A stretch of DNA of 64,000 nucleotides from Deinococcus taeanensis (GTDB lineage: Bacteria; Deinococcota; Deinococci; Deinococcales; Deinococcaceae). The position numbers and the translations under genes are program-made. The stretch covers positions 1,763,001 through 1,827,000 of the forward strand of contig NZ_CP083455.1 of NCBI RefSeq assembly GCF_020229735.1, read 5' to 3'. A model generated the notes under the pieces. It did no database searches, was not told the origin of the DNA, and worked only from the letters and a program-made list of their open reading frames with translations. Positions 8,609-19,361 of the stretch are shown one piece after another (positions within the stretch are counted from its first letter, which is position 1; each line of letters opens with the position of its first letter).

Positions 8609-11600
8609 ACCGCACGCTGATGCTGCTCATGGCGACCATGCTCACGCACGCCGCCGCGCAGACCCTGCCGCCCCTTCCTGCGGGGGGCACAGGGGCCGCA
8701 CAGGCCACGCCCACCACCGGCACGGACGCCAGGGCATCCACCCTTACTCTCCCCTACCAGGCGCCCACCCAGGCCAGCGACCTGCTGATCGCCCAGGCCC
8801 TCCCCACCGGCGCCGCCTACGTGCCCGGCAGCAGCGCCGTGAACGGCCATCCCATTCCCGACCCGGTTGCCGGGGCCAGCGGCACGCTGTACTGGGTCCT
8901 CCCAGCTGGCCCCAGCGGCACCCTCACCTACCGCGTGACGCACGCTGCGCCGCTGGCTCAGCTGCCGGCCGCTGCGCTCGGCGGCCGCGTGAACGGCCAG
9001 AATGTCACGCTGATCGGCACCCTGGACCGCGCCGACCTGGCCCTGGCCGCGCCACTGCCGGGCTCGCCGGCCGCCAACCCCGGCAGCATCACCTTCCCCC
9101 CTACAGACAGCGTCATCCGGGACCGCGACGCCATTACTGTCACGGTCGTGAACCCTCGGGGCGCCGCCGCACCCCTCACGGTGAACGGTGAGGTCGTGCC
9201 CGAATCGAATGCCGGCACACGCGACATGGACACCGCCACCGGCACCGAACGGGTCACCTACTACGGCGTGCGCATTCACACGGGCACGAACGTCATCGGG
9301 CACGGCACCGACACCATCAGGGTGCGCATGGTCGGCCCCGCCGCGCGCGTCGAGGTGCTGCCCCTGCAACTTCAGGCAGACGGCGCGACCCCCGTCCGGG
9401 TGAAACTCCGCGTGCTTGACGACAGCGGCCTCACCACCGACCAGGAGACCCTCACCATTCAGTCCGACATTCAGACCCTCACCGCCGACGCCAGCGCCAC
9501 CACCGGCAGCCAGCAGGTGGCCCTGCACGGCGGCGAGGCGATTCTCGAACTGCCCGCGCAGGCCACCCCCCGCACCTGGCACCTCGACGTCCTCGTCGGC
9601 CGGACCGTGCAGCGCTTCACCTTCGACATCACCCCGCGCGACACGACCGTCGGCATCGGCCACGCGTCCGTCACGCTGGGCGCCAGTCCCTTCGGCGTCA
9701 GCGCCTGGACGGCCAGCGGGTACTACGAGGGCATGCAGGGCCGCGGGAAACTGTACGCCAGCGTCGCCTCGCGCGGCCTGCCCAGCAGCGTGAACCCGAA
9801 CGACCGGTACGGTGCATACGGGGACGCCAGCACCGAAACGATTCCGCTACAGGGCATCGACCCGGTCGCGTTCCGCTACGAACACCCGGAGTTCAGCGCC
9901 CAGTACCGCGCCGCCGCGCTGCCCATCACGGTGTTTGGCCTGGGCGAGCAGTTCACCGCTCTGTCCGCCCGGACGCGCGGCGACACGTACGCCGCCGCCT
10001 TCGGCGCCCTCGTTCCGGACGGCCGGACCCAGGACCTCCTGACGCCCAACGGCACGCGTCTGCTGCGCCTCACGCGCGGCCCCATCAGCCCCGACTCCGA
10101 AACACTGGAGGTCGTGACCCGCGACCGCACGACAGGACAGGAACTGCACCGCGTGACGCTCACCCGCTTTGAGGATTACGTCATCGACCCGGCCCTCGGC
10201 ACCATTGAACTCGCCCGGCCCCTTACCGCCGTGGACGACGCCCTGAATGACGTCACCCTCATCGCGTCCTACCGCCTCGCCGATCCCACCCACCAGCGCA
10301 CGCCCGCCTGGGGCGCCGAAGTCGGCACGCGCGACGGCGACACCCAGGTGGCCGCCGCCATCGTGCACCTCGACGGTCACACCACCTATGGCGTGAAAAC
10401 CACCCATGCCGACAGCACCAACACCCTCACCGCCCAGATCGCCGCGTCCGGCGGCGTTCAGGCCAGCGTGAACGTCAGCCACGCCTTCACCAGCGGTCAG
10501 GCCAGCTTCGGCCTGCGGTACCGTCAGGCTACGTATGCCGGCCTGAACGCCTTCAACGAAGGACTCAACGTCACCGGCAGCGTCCAGGCCAGCCTGGGCG
10601 GCTCCTGGACCGCCCAGAGCACCGCCACACTCACCAGCACGCCTGAAGGAAACGGCGCCGACCTCACGGGCCTGCTGCGCTACGCCGCCGCCCCCTGGTC
10701 CTTCGGGGTGGGCGCCCGCGCCGGTTACGGCACACACGCAGGCACGGCCGGCATCGTCAGCGCGTCGTACCAGGCCGCGCCATACCGGGTGGACGTCACC
10801 CACACGCAGACCCTCACGGGCAGCGGCACGACCACGCATGTCAGCGCCAGCGCCGAGATCGCCCCGAACGTCACTGCGCGCGTCACCGACACCATCGACT
10901 GGTCCGCCGGGCAGCGTGCGAGTTTCGGCCTCAACGCGAAACTCGGCGGAGCGAACCTCACCGCGTCGTACGACCTGCCCACCGCAAGCGGCCAGGGCAA
11001 CCGCGCCCGCTTCGGCGCGGACACTACCCTGAATGTCGCCCGCAACGTCACGCTCGGCCTGAACGGCGCGTACCTGTACGACCTGCGCGCCAGCAGCGGC
11101 GAATTCAGCGTCGGCACCAGCCTCCGCTACGCCCGCCCCGGCCTCACCGGTATGGTTGGCGCTGACATCGCCCGCCACGCCGGCACCTTCAAAACCGTGC
11201 TGCGCGCCGGCATTACCGGCACGCTCAGCCCCGAACTGACCCTCAGCGCCGACGCCCTGACCGAACTGGGCGCCACCCCCGGCACGCGCGCCAGCGTCTC
11301 CGCCGCGTACCGCTCCGGCTCCCTGAACGCCCTTGGGTACCTCCGCTACCAAAGCGGCAGCCTGGGACCCAGCGGCGGCCTGCTCACCGGTGAACTCACC
11401 GGCGAGTACCACCAGCCCACCTGGGCTGCACGCGGCGGCGTCGCCCTGCGAGAAACCCTGAACGACCCCGCCAGCTTCACCTGGCAGCCCACCCTGGGCG
11501 CCACCGTCTACGTCACCGACCGGATCGGCCTGGGCCTCACCGCCCGCGCCCTGATCCAACCCGCCACAGACACCACCCTGTACGGCGCCGGCGTGGAAGG

Positions 11601-11745
11601 CTCCGTGCGCCTCCTGCCCGGCACCTGGGCCACCCTGGGCTACAACCCCACCGGCTTCCAGGGCCTCGGCAGCACCTACACCAAGCAGGGCGCGTACCTG
11701 CGCCTCGACCTCATCCTTGACGAACACACAGGAGGTGCGCGATGA
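8605..11745 (+). CDS. Exported protein with N-terminal DUF11-like domains and predicted outer-membrane beta-barrel (1046 aa)
   Basis: The signal peptide covers residues 1-19 (LTHAAAQ). Residues of about 20-345 are beta-sandwich-like, including YVPGSSAVNGHPIPDP, a DUF11-type strand pattern. From about residue 350 onward the sequence alternates polar and hydrophobic residues in short strands separated by Gly/Asn/Thr-rich turns (YAAAPWSFGVGARAGYG, ANLTASYDLPTASG), which is typical of an outer-membrane barrel. The last strand-like segment is AYLRLDLIL, followed by a short polar tail instead of the usual terminal aromatic residue. The start overlaps the preceding stop (ATGA) and has GGAGG upstream, so it is translationally coupled. 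It could anchor or export its cluster partners. The barrel is predicted by eye only. Confidence 0.75.
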   Translation: MNRTLMLLMATMLTHAAAQTLPPLPAGGTGAAQATPTTGTDARASTLTLPYQAPTQASDLLIAQALPTGAAYVPGSSAVNGHPIPDPVAGASGTLYWVLPAGPSGTLTYRVTHAAPLAQLPAAALGGRVNGQNVTLIGTLDRADLALAAPLPGSPAANPGSITFPPTDSVIRDRDAITVTVVNPRGAAAPLTVNGEVVPESNAGTRDMDTATGTERVTYYGVRIHTGTNVIGHGTDTIRVRMVGPAARVEVLPLQLQADGATPVRVKLRVLDDSGLTTDQETLTIQSDIQTLTADASATTGSQQVALHGGEAILELPAQATPRTWHLDVLVGRTVQRFTFDITPRDTTVGIGHASVTLGASPFGVSAWTASGYYEGMQGRGKLYASVASRGLPSSVNPNDRYGAYGDASTETIPLQGIDPVAFRYEHPEFSAQYRAAALPITVFGLGEQFTALSARTRGDTYAAAFGALVPDGRTQDLLTPNGTRLLRLTRGPISPDSETLEVVTRDRTTGQELHRVTLTRFEDYVIDPALGTIELARPLTAVDDALNDVTLIASYRLADPTHQRTPAWGAEVGTRDGDTQVAAAIVHLDGHTTYGVKTTHADSTNTLTAQIAASGGVQASVNVSHAFTSGQASFGLRYRQATYAGLNAFNEGLNVTGSVQASLGGSWTAQSTATLTSTPEGNGADLTGLLRYAAAPWSFGVGARAGYGTHAGTAGIVSASYQAAPYRVDVTHTQTLTGSGTTTHVSASAEIAPNVTARVTDTIDWSAGQRASFGLNAKLGGANLTASYDLPTASGQGNRARFGADTTLNVARNVTLGLNGAYLYDLRASSGEFSVGTSLRYARPGLTGMVGADIARHAGTFKTVLRAGITGTLSPELTLSADALTELGATPGTRASVSAAYRSGSLNALGYLRYQSGSLGPSGGLLTGELTGEYHQPTWAARGGVALRETLNDPASFTWQPTLGATVYVTDRIGLGLTARALIQPATDTTLYGAGVEGSVRLLPGTWATLGYNPTGFQGLGSTYTKQGAYLRLDLILDEHTGGAR

Positions 11746-14705
11746 CCGTGCCAATCACCCTGCCTCGCCTGACCCCGACCCTGCTTCACCGCAGATGGCT
11801 GGCGCGCCTGCTCGGCCTACTGACGGCCATTTTGGGCCTGCTGGGTTTGAGTGGGCCGGCAGCAGCACTCAACGCCGGTGCGGTGAGCATCACGCTGGTC
11901 TCGGATACCCACCTCGTCTCAGACAGCAATAACTCCTGTACCAAAAACACAGACCTTACCTACAGCACCCCCAAGGCGGCCTATCAGGCATTCAAAATCA
12001 CGAACACCTCAGGTGGAACTTTAATCAACCTCAAGGCCACCTTGGGTATCACAGCCGGCCCGGCAGGGACCGGAACCATCAACACTGCCGAGCCCAGCTT
12101 TGGCCTTGCCGGCAACCAAGCCGCCGAGCAGTACATCGGCACCCTGGCAGCAGGGAGTTCGAGAACGCTGTACTGGTTCATCACCTATCCTTGCTATAGC
12201 GGATCCGCTGGGATAAGCACGGCCTCCCTCACCGTGACCGTTGCCGACCCGGACCCGATTACCGGGACGCCCACCAGCACCGTTTCAAGCTCAACAACGG
12301 TCAGCACCTACAACAGTATCAGTGCCAACGCCGGCGGTCAGCTCAGCAGCAGCCTGTTAGGCGCCGGCGCCATCGTGGGGCAGCTCATCGTCTATGACGC
12401 TTCCTATTCCTTCGGTGGCACTTCCCCCTCCGACGAGTTCAGCCTCCAGCCGGCGGGGAATCCAGAATTTAGGGCCGACTGTCTGCAACTGGTAAAGTCT
12501 CAGGTCACCGCCTCAGCGGTGAATGCCATTCCGGTCAACAGCACCGACTTGATCTACTTCAAAGCAGGATCGACCAACGCAGATCGACAGAGCGCTCCTC
12601 AGGGCGGCAACCTGGTTTCAGTGCGCTACTGGTTCATGTACAAATGTGCCAATACAACCACAATAGCTAATGCCTTCGCTTCCTCAACAAGCGGGAACAC
12701 CAACGTCAAGTACACTGGCAACTACAAGGCCGCAGGCTTCACCATCAGCTTCCCAGGCGCAACAAACGCCTTCTCCATCGCCAAGACCGTGACACCGACC
12801 CAGCTCCCAGCTGGCGGCACCGTGACGTACACCGTGAAGGTTACGAATACCAGTACGCAGTTCGGGGCCTACCTTGACAAGGTAACGGACGTGCTGCCCA
12901 CCGCGCCCGCCAACGTCACGCTGAATAGCACGACGATCACGGGCACAACCGGCGTGATCACCACCCCGAACAGTCTGCCCAGCCCCGGCTCCACCGGCAC
13001 CGTCACCTTTCTGGGGACGCCCCTCACATCCTTCTTCATTCCCAGCGGCGGCGTGCTCACCATTACCTACACCGCTACTGTGCCCACCAATCTCGGCCGG
13101 TACACCAACACAGCCACCGCCACGACTGGCCTGTCCACAACGCCGGCCAGTAGCGTCACCGTTCAAAATGGCGTGACTGCTTTCGGGGTGACCAAGACCC
13201 ACGGAACCTTCCGCGTCGGCAACTACGCGGCAGGCGCCACCGGCGGCACGTACACACTTACAGTTACAAACACCGGGAACCTCATCAGCAGCGGCACCCT
13301 TACCCTCACTGACACTCTCCCAGCCGGCCTGACATTGGCGACTGCGAGCGGCGCGGGCTGGACGTGCACCGGGACCACCAGCCTCACCTGCACGTACTCA
13401 GGGGCGCCGCTCGCCGTGAACGGCAGCACGACTCTGACGCTCAATGTGAATGTCCCGACCGGCATCACCACCAACATTGTGAACACAGCGTCTGTCACAG
13501 GCGGCGGTGCGACCGGTACGGCGGTCTCCAATACGGATACCGTGACAAACGCCAACCTGAGCCTCAGCAAGACCGCGAGTGTGAGCTCCGCTCCGCTGAA
13601 CTCCAACGTCACTTACACCCTGACTCTGACGAACACCGGCCCTGGCGCCGCAGCCGGGGTCACCGTGGAGGACATCCTGCCCGGCAGCGCGCAGTTAGTC
13701 AGCGCTGATTCGGCCGTCACGTGCGTGACCTCGAGCAGCCCGGTGGTGTGCACCTGGTCACCCAGCACTATCACGGCGAACACGACCGTCACCGCGACCA
13801 TCAAAGTCAAGATGACGGCCGACGGCGTCGTGAGCAACAGCGCTCAGGTGAAGACCACGCCGAACACGTTCGACCCGAACTCCATTCCCGGCAACGGCAC
13901 GACCAACGGGGAAGACGACACCTCCAGCGTGAGTGTGACGGTTGGCGGCGCCGACGTGAGTATCACGAAGACAGCCACGAGTACCGTCCTGCCTGGCGGA
14001 ACGGTGACGTACACGCTGGTTGTGTCGAACGCTGGCCCCTCCGCCGCCGCGAACGTGGTCATCACGGACGTCCTGCCCAGCAGCGTGACCTACCAGTCGT
14101 GGTCGGTGACCCCCAATGGTCAGGCGGGCACCTTCTCCAACAGCAGCGGCACCCTCAGCTGGACTCACGCGTCCCTGATGAGCGGCGCCACCCGGACCTA
14201 CACCGTGCTTGTGAAAGCACCGGACGCTCCTGCGGTCAAGGCTGGTACCACGAGCGTTCAGAACACGGCAACGGTCAGTACGGACACGTTTGACCCTGCC
14301 AGCGGGAATAACAGCAGCAGTGGCACCACGCGCATGGCCTACGTGGAGCTGATCAAGGTGATGCGCAACGTCACGAAGAGCCTCCCCACAGGTGGCGCGT
14401 ATTCCCGCAGTGACGGCACGGCTGGAAACGCCATGGTACCGACCGCCCCTGGGGATGTTGTGGAGTACTGCATCGACTTCCGGAACTACGGCGCCGTGAC
14501 CGCCGCGAACTTCACCATCACGGATCTGGTCCCGGCCAACACGGCCACCCTGGCGGGCTCCGGGACGTACACGCTGAACGGCGGGAGCAGTCAGGTCCTT
14601 CCGGCCGGGGCAGTGGGCTCCGCGGGCCTGTCCTTTACGCTGCCGGGCACGTTGAGTAATGGTCAGTATGGCCGGGTATGCTTCCGGGTGAAGGTAAACC
14701 CGTAA
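11742..14705 (+). CDS. Secreted DUF11-repeat surface protein with atypical N-terminal domain (987 aa)
   Basis: A long signal peptide ends near residue 43 (GPAAA). Residues of about 45-340 form a Ser/Thr/Cys-containing domain whose DNA is more AT-rich and uses rarer codons than its surroundings. Five DUF11-type repeats then start near residues 343, 481, 605, 740 and 870, each opening with a K-T-based motif such as IAKTVTP, LSKTASV or ITKTATS. The C-terminus is CFRVKVNP. The ATG overlaps the preceding stop (ATGA), with AGGAGG at about 11729-11734. A strong terminator follows, so this is the last gene of the cluster. Cysteines in the first domain may form disulfides after export. Confidence 0.8.
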   Translation: MTVPITLPRLTPTLLHRRWLARLLGLLTAILGLLGLSGPAAALNAGAVSITLVSDTHLVSDSNNSCTKNTDLTYSTPKAAYQAFKITNTSGGTLINLKATLGITAGPAGTGTINTAEPSFGLAGNQAAEQYIGTLAAGSSRTLYWFITYPCYSGSAGISTASLTVTVADPDPITGTPTSTVSSSTTVSTYNSISANAGGQLSSSLLGAGAIVGQLIVYDASYSFGGTSPSDEFSLQPAGNPEFRADCLQLVKSQVTASAVNAIPVNSTDLIYFKAGSTNADRQSAPQGGNLVSVRYWFMYKCANTTTIANAFASSTSGNTNVKYTGNYKAAGFTISFPGATNAFSIAKTVTPTQLPAGGTVTYTVKVTNTSTQFGAYLDKVTDVLPTAPANVTLNSTTITGTTGVITTPNSLPSPGSTGTVTFLGTPLTSFFIPSGGVLTITYTATVPTNLGRYTNTATATTGLSTTPASSVTVQNGVTAFGVTKTHGTFRVGNYAAGATGGTYTLTVTNTGNLISSGTLTLTDTLPAGLTLATASGAGWTCTGTTSLTCTYSGAPLAVNGSTTLTLNVNVPTGITTNIVNTASVTGGGATGTAVSNTDTVTNANLSLSKTASVSSAPLNSNVTYTLTLTNTGPGAAAGVTVEDILPGSAQLVSADSAVTCVTSSSPVVCTWSPSTITANTTVTATIKVKMTADGVVSNSAQVKTTPNTFDPNSIPGNGTTNGEDDTSSVSVTVGGADVSITKTATSTVLPGGTVTYTLVVSNAGPSAAANVVITDVLPSSVTYQSWSVTPNGQAGTFSNSSGTLSWTHASLMSGATRTYTVLVKAPDAPAVKAGTTSVQNTATVSTDTFDPASGNNSSSGTTRMAYVELIKVMRNVTKSLPTGGAYSRSDGTAGNAMVPTAPGDVVEYCIDFRNYGAVTAANFTITDLVPANTATLAGSGTYTLNGGSSQVLPAGAVGSAGLSFTLPGTLSNGQYGRVCFRVKVNP

Positions 14706-14720
14706 CACCGGGTGGCGGAA

Positions 14721-14750
14721 GGGGGGTGGCGGGTCAGCCACCCCTTTTTC
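14721..14750 (+). terminator. Strong intrinsic terminator ending the surface cluster
   Basis: GGGGTGGC at 14723-14730 pairs with GCCACCCC at 14737-14744 across a 6-nt loop, followed by five T residues. Confidence 0.9.
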
Positions 14751-15378
14751 GTTGCGCCGCGTCCTCTACGCAAAGAGACCGAGCAATGCGGCAGAACGCC
14801 GGTCCGTGAACCTGGTACCCGTAGAGTGGTGGGCCAGGACGGCATAACGGCCCCCTCTGTCACGCCGGTGCATTTGACGCTGCCCGGAGCCCGAGGATCA
14901 GCGGGCAGGGTCGAACGTGACGACTTAGGACTGGGCCAGTCAGCCGCCTCCGCGCCGGCCCCCTTGCCTAGTAGGCCGATTGACCTGCTGGTGGAAATTG
15001 ACCAATGGGGCTTAGCGGGGTCGCTGCGACAGCTCAAGGCGCAACCCAGAGTACCTGGGCAACCTGATTGCGCAGGGTTACAGCAGGGGTTCAAGGAGCG
15101 GGGATACCACTTGTCCCGGCACAGCTGCTGGGGTACGGCGGCCTGAATGGATGAAATCGAAGCACTCCGCCGGATGATGGGGCAGCGCGCCTGGCCGCGT
15201 CATAGGGTAAAGGAGCCCACCGGTACGTCAGGTGGGCTCCTTGCCTGGACTGTTCGTAACACAAGGTTTCACCTGGGGATCTAGCACAGTCCAGTTGACC
15301 CGGACGCAAGTGGTTCAGCCGGGTGTGGGTTCACACGGCGGCCGTGGTGTAGCACCACGGGGCCGCGCTCAGGCAGCC
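14751..15378. other. Gene-poor region with possible gene remnants
   Basis: About 630 bp without a convincing intact gene. Short open stretches in two plus-strand frames (about 14985-15045 and 15044-15100) look coding-like and could be joined by a single frameshift near 15045, the second containing NPEYLGNLIAQG. No family was recognised. A 12-bp hairpin at 15210-15242 closes the region. It is best treated as decayed or non-coding DNA. Confidence 0.4.
15210..15242. terminator. Perfect 12-bp hairpin, possible bidirectional terminator
   Basis: AAGGAGCCCACC at 15210-15221 is the exact inverse of 15231-15242, with a 9-nt loop. There is no long T tract beyond the stem. It lies between the remnants and the 3' end of the minus-strand gene at 15379. 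Confidence 0.55.
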
Positions 15379-15708
15379 TCACTGCAGGTCGATATCTATG
15401 ACCGGCATGACCTCTTCCTCAGGGAGGGCGTCGGCCTGGCGTTTGACGTCGGGGATGGCGACGGGGGTGGTGCGGTCCAGCGGTTCGTGCGGCTGGCCGG
15501 GCTTGACCCAGCGGGTGCCGGGACCTGCGGGCGCACCGGGGCGGCGCGGGGCGGGCGGGGTGGCAGCGTGACGGGCGGCGCGGATGATGCCGTCCACTTC
15601 TTCCCGGCTCAGCAGGCCTTTCTGTTCCAGGGTGCTGAGCAGGCCCAGCACCATTTTGCGGGTGAATTCGGCCTCGACGGCCGGGTCCTTGGGCGGGGGG
15701 GTGGTCAT
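15379..15708 (-). CDS. Small hypothetical protein (109 aa)
   Basis: Residues 8-50 are probably helical (FTRKMVLGLLSTLEQKGLLS then REEVDGIIRAARHA), followed by a Pro/Gly/Arg-rich linker and an acidic tail ending VIDIDLQ. This resembles the 'short C-terminal-like' helices found in small regulatory or assembly proteins, but no family is recognised. The ATG is supported by TACCCT 7 nt upstream on the minus strand, a leaderless arrangement, and codon use is typical of the window. It stands alone, convergent with the remnant region and divergent from sdhC. Confidence 0.65.
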   Translation of the reverse strand: MTTPPPKDPAVEAEFTRKMVLGLLSTLEQKGLLSREEVDGIIRAARHAATPPAPRRPGAPAGPGTRWVKPGQPHEPLDRTTPVAIPDVKRQADALPEEEVMPVIDIDLQ

Positions 15709-15715
15709 GGTGTTC

Positions 15716-15721
15716 AGGGTA
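15716..15721 (-). promoter_or_regulatory. -10 box TACCCT for the 109-aa gene
   Basis: On the minus strand TACCCT ends 7 nt before the ATG; no ribosome site is present. Confidence 0.45.
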
Positions 15722-15921
15722 GCGCGCGGGGCGCCTGCCCCTCACGGGGTGACAGCGGTGACATTCGGGCGTTCCGCGCTGTCGGCCGGGTGTCACTGTC
15801 TTTGGGTGGGGGGGTGTTATTCTTGGACGGTCTGAAAGCGTGGTGTGAATGGTCACCCACACGGCATAACGTTCGCCCTAGTGTGTAGGCGAGACGGGGC
15901 TGAGACGTCGAGGAGGATTGG

Positions 15922-16278
15922 ATGTACCGAGGAAGAGAGGGGCAGTGGGCGTTCCTGCTTCACCGCCTGTCGGGGCTGGCGATTCTGGCTTACCTGCTGC
16001 TGCACGTGTTCAGCATCGGGTCGTTCATTTTCGGGGAGCGCTTCTACATGACGATTCACGAGCGGTATGACCTGTGGCCGTTCCGTGTGGGGCTGCTGTT
16101 CGTGGTGGCGGGCGTGGTGTACCACTCGTTCAATGGTCTGCGCATTATCGTGATGGACTTCACGGGGGCCGGCGTGGCGTACCAGCGTCAGATGTGGTAC
16201 GTGGTACTGCTGCTCAGCGTGCTGGCGTTCGTGGGGTCGGCGGTGTCGCTGTACCCGCGCCTGGTGGGGGGCTACTGA
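15922..16278 (+). CDS. sdhC: Succinate dehydrogenase, cytochrome b556 membrane subunit
   Basis: First membrane anchor of succinate:quinone oxidoreductase (complex II), which helps form the quinone site and bind heme b. The protein has 118 residues with three membrane helices, at about 14-32, 53-72 and 92-112. FLLHRLSG near residue 12-18 is the conserved quinone-site motif, and HSFNGLRIIVMDF holds the likely axial heme histidine. AGGAGG lies 6 nt before the ATG. Its stop shares one base with the sdhD start (TGATG). The order sdhC-sdhD-sdhA-sdhB is also used in Thermus. Confidence 0.95.
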   Translation: MYRGREGQWAFLLHRLSGLAILAYLLLHVFSIGSFIFGERFYMTIHERYDLWPFRVGLLFVVAGVVYHSFNGLRIIVMDFTGAGVAYQRQMWYVVLLLSVLAFVGSAVSLYPRLVGGY

Positions 16279-16655
16279 TGATCCGTGCACGGACGTTTAC
16301 GGACGCGCGGCAGCAGTCGCACAACAACGCCGAACTGAACTGGTGGATCTTCATGCGCGTCAGCGGGCTGATTCTGATGTTCCTGATCCTGGGGCACGTG
16401 TACATGACGTTCATCCAGGTGAGCGAATCGGACGCCACCTTCGACGCGGTGGTGAACAAACTCGCGAATCCCGCCTGGAAGTTCTACGACTGGCTGATTC
16501 TCTCGCTGTCGCTGCTGCACGGCGCGAACGGCGCGCGGTACTCCATCGAGGATTACGTGCGGTCCCGCCCGAACCGGGCGTGGGTGAAGGGCATCTTCTA
16601 CACGGTGGTGGCCCTGCTGTTCGCGTTCGGGACCGTGGGCCTGTTCGCGATCTGA
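16278..16655 (+). CDS. sdhD: Succinate dehydrogenase, hydrophobic membrane anchor subunit
   Basis: Second membrane anchor of complex II, 125 residues. Three membrane helices lie near 24-46, 68-85 and 102-124. HGANGARYSIEDY near residue 82 carries the conserved His and Asp of the family. The ATG at 16278 was chosen because it overlaps the sdhC stop by one base, the usual coupling in this operon; the frame is open further upstream inside sdhC, but that is shadow sequence. sdhA begins 60 bp later. Confidence 0.93.
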   Translation: MIRARTFTDARQQSHNNAELNWWIFMRVSGLILMFLILGHVYMTFIQVSESDATFDAVVNKLANPAWKFYDWLILSLSLLHGANGARYSIEDYVRSRPNRAWVKGIFYTVVALLFAFGTVGLFAI

Positions 16656-16715
16656 GCCGCTGACATTCTTGGTTCTCCCCCGCCGCGCGGCGGGTGGTAA
16701 AGGAAGACACTGACT

Positions 16716-18467
<1,752 letters not shown>

Positions 18468-18514
18468 CGTCCGTACCCGGGCCGGGGTTCTCCCGGCCTC
18501 TGGAAGGAACCCCA

Positions 18515-19279
<765 letters not shown>

Positions 19280-19296
19280 ATCTCAGTTCTCCCTGC

Positions 19297-19325
19297 GGCC
19301 CCGCCCTCACCGGCGGGGCCGTGTT
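19297..19325 (+). terminator. Terminator after sdhCDAB
   Basis: GGCCCCGCC at 19297-19305 pairs with GGCGGGGCC at 19312-19320; the tail GTGTTGT is only partly T-rich. Confidence 0.65.
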
Positions 19326-19350
19326 GTCCTCCCGTAGCGGGGGCGCAGGG

Positions 19351-19356
19351 TATCGT
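19351..19356 (+). promoter_or_regulatory. -10 box TATCGT for the cytochrome P450 gene
   Basis: TATCGT ends 5 nt before the ATG at 19362; no ribosome site is present. Confidence 0.45.
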
Positions 19357-19361
19357 GACGC

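Noticed and set aside
15000..15120. tRNA-like GGTTCAA stretch
   Set aside because: No acceptor stem or anticodon arm can be drawn around it.
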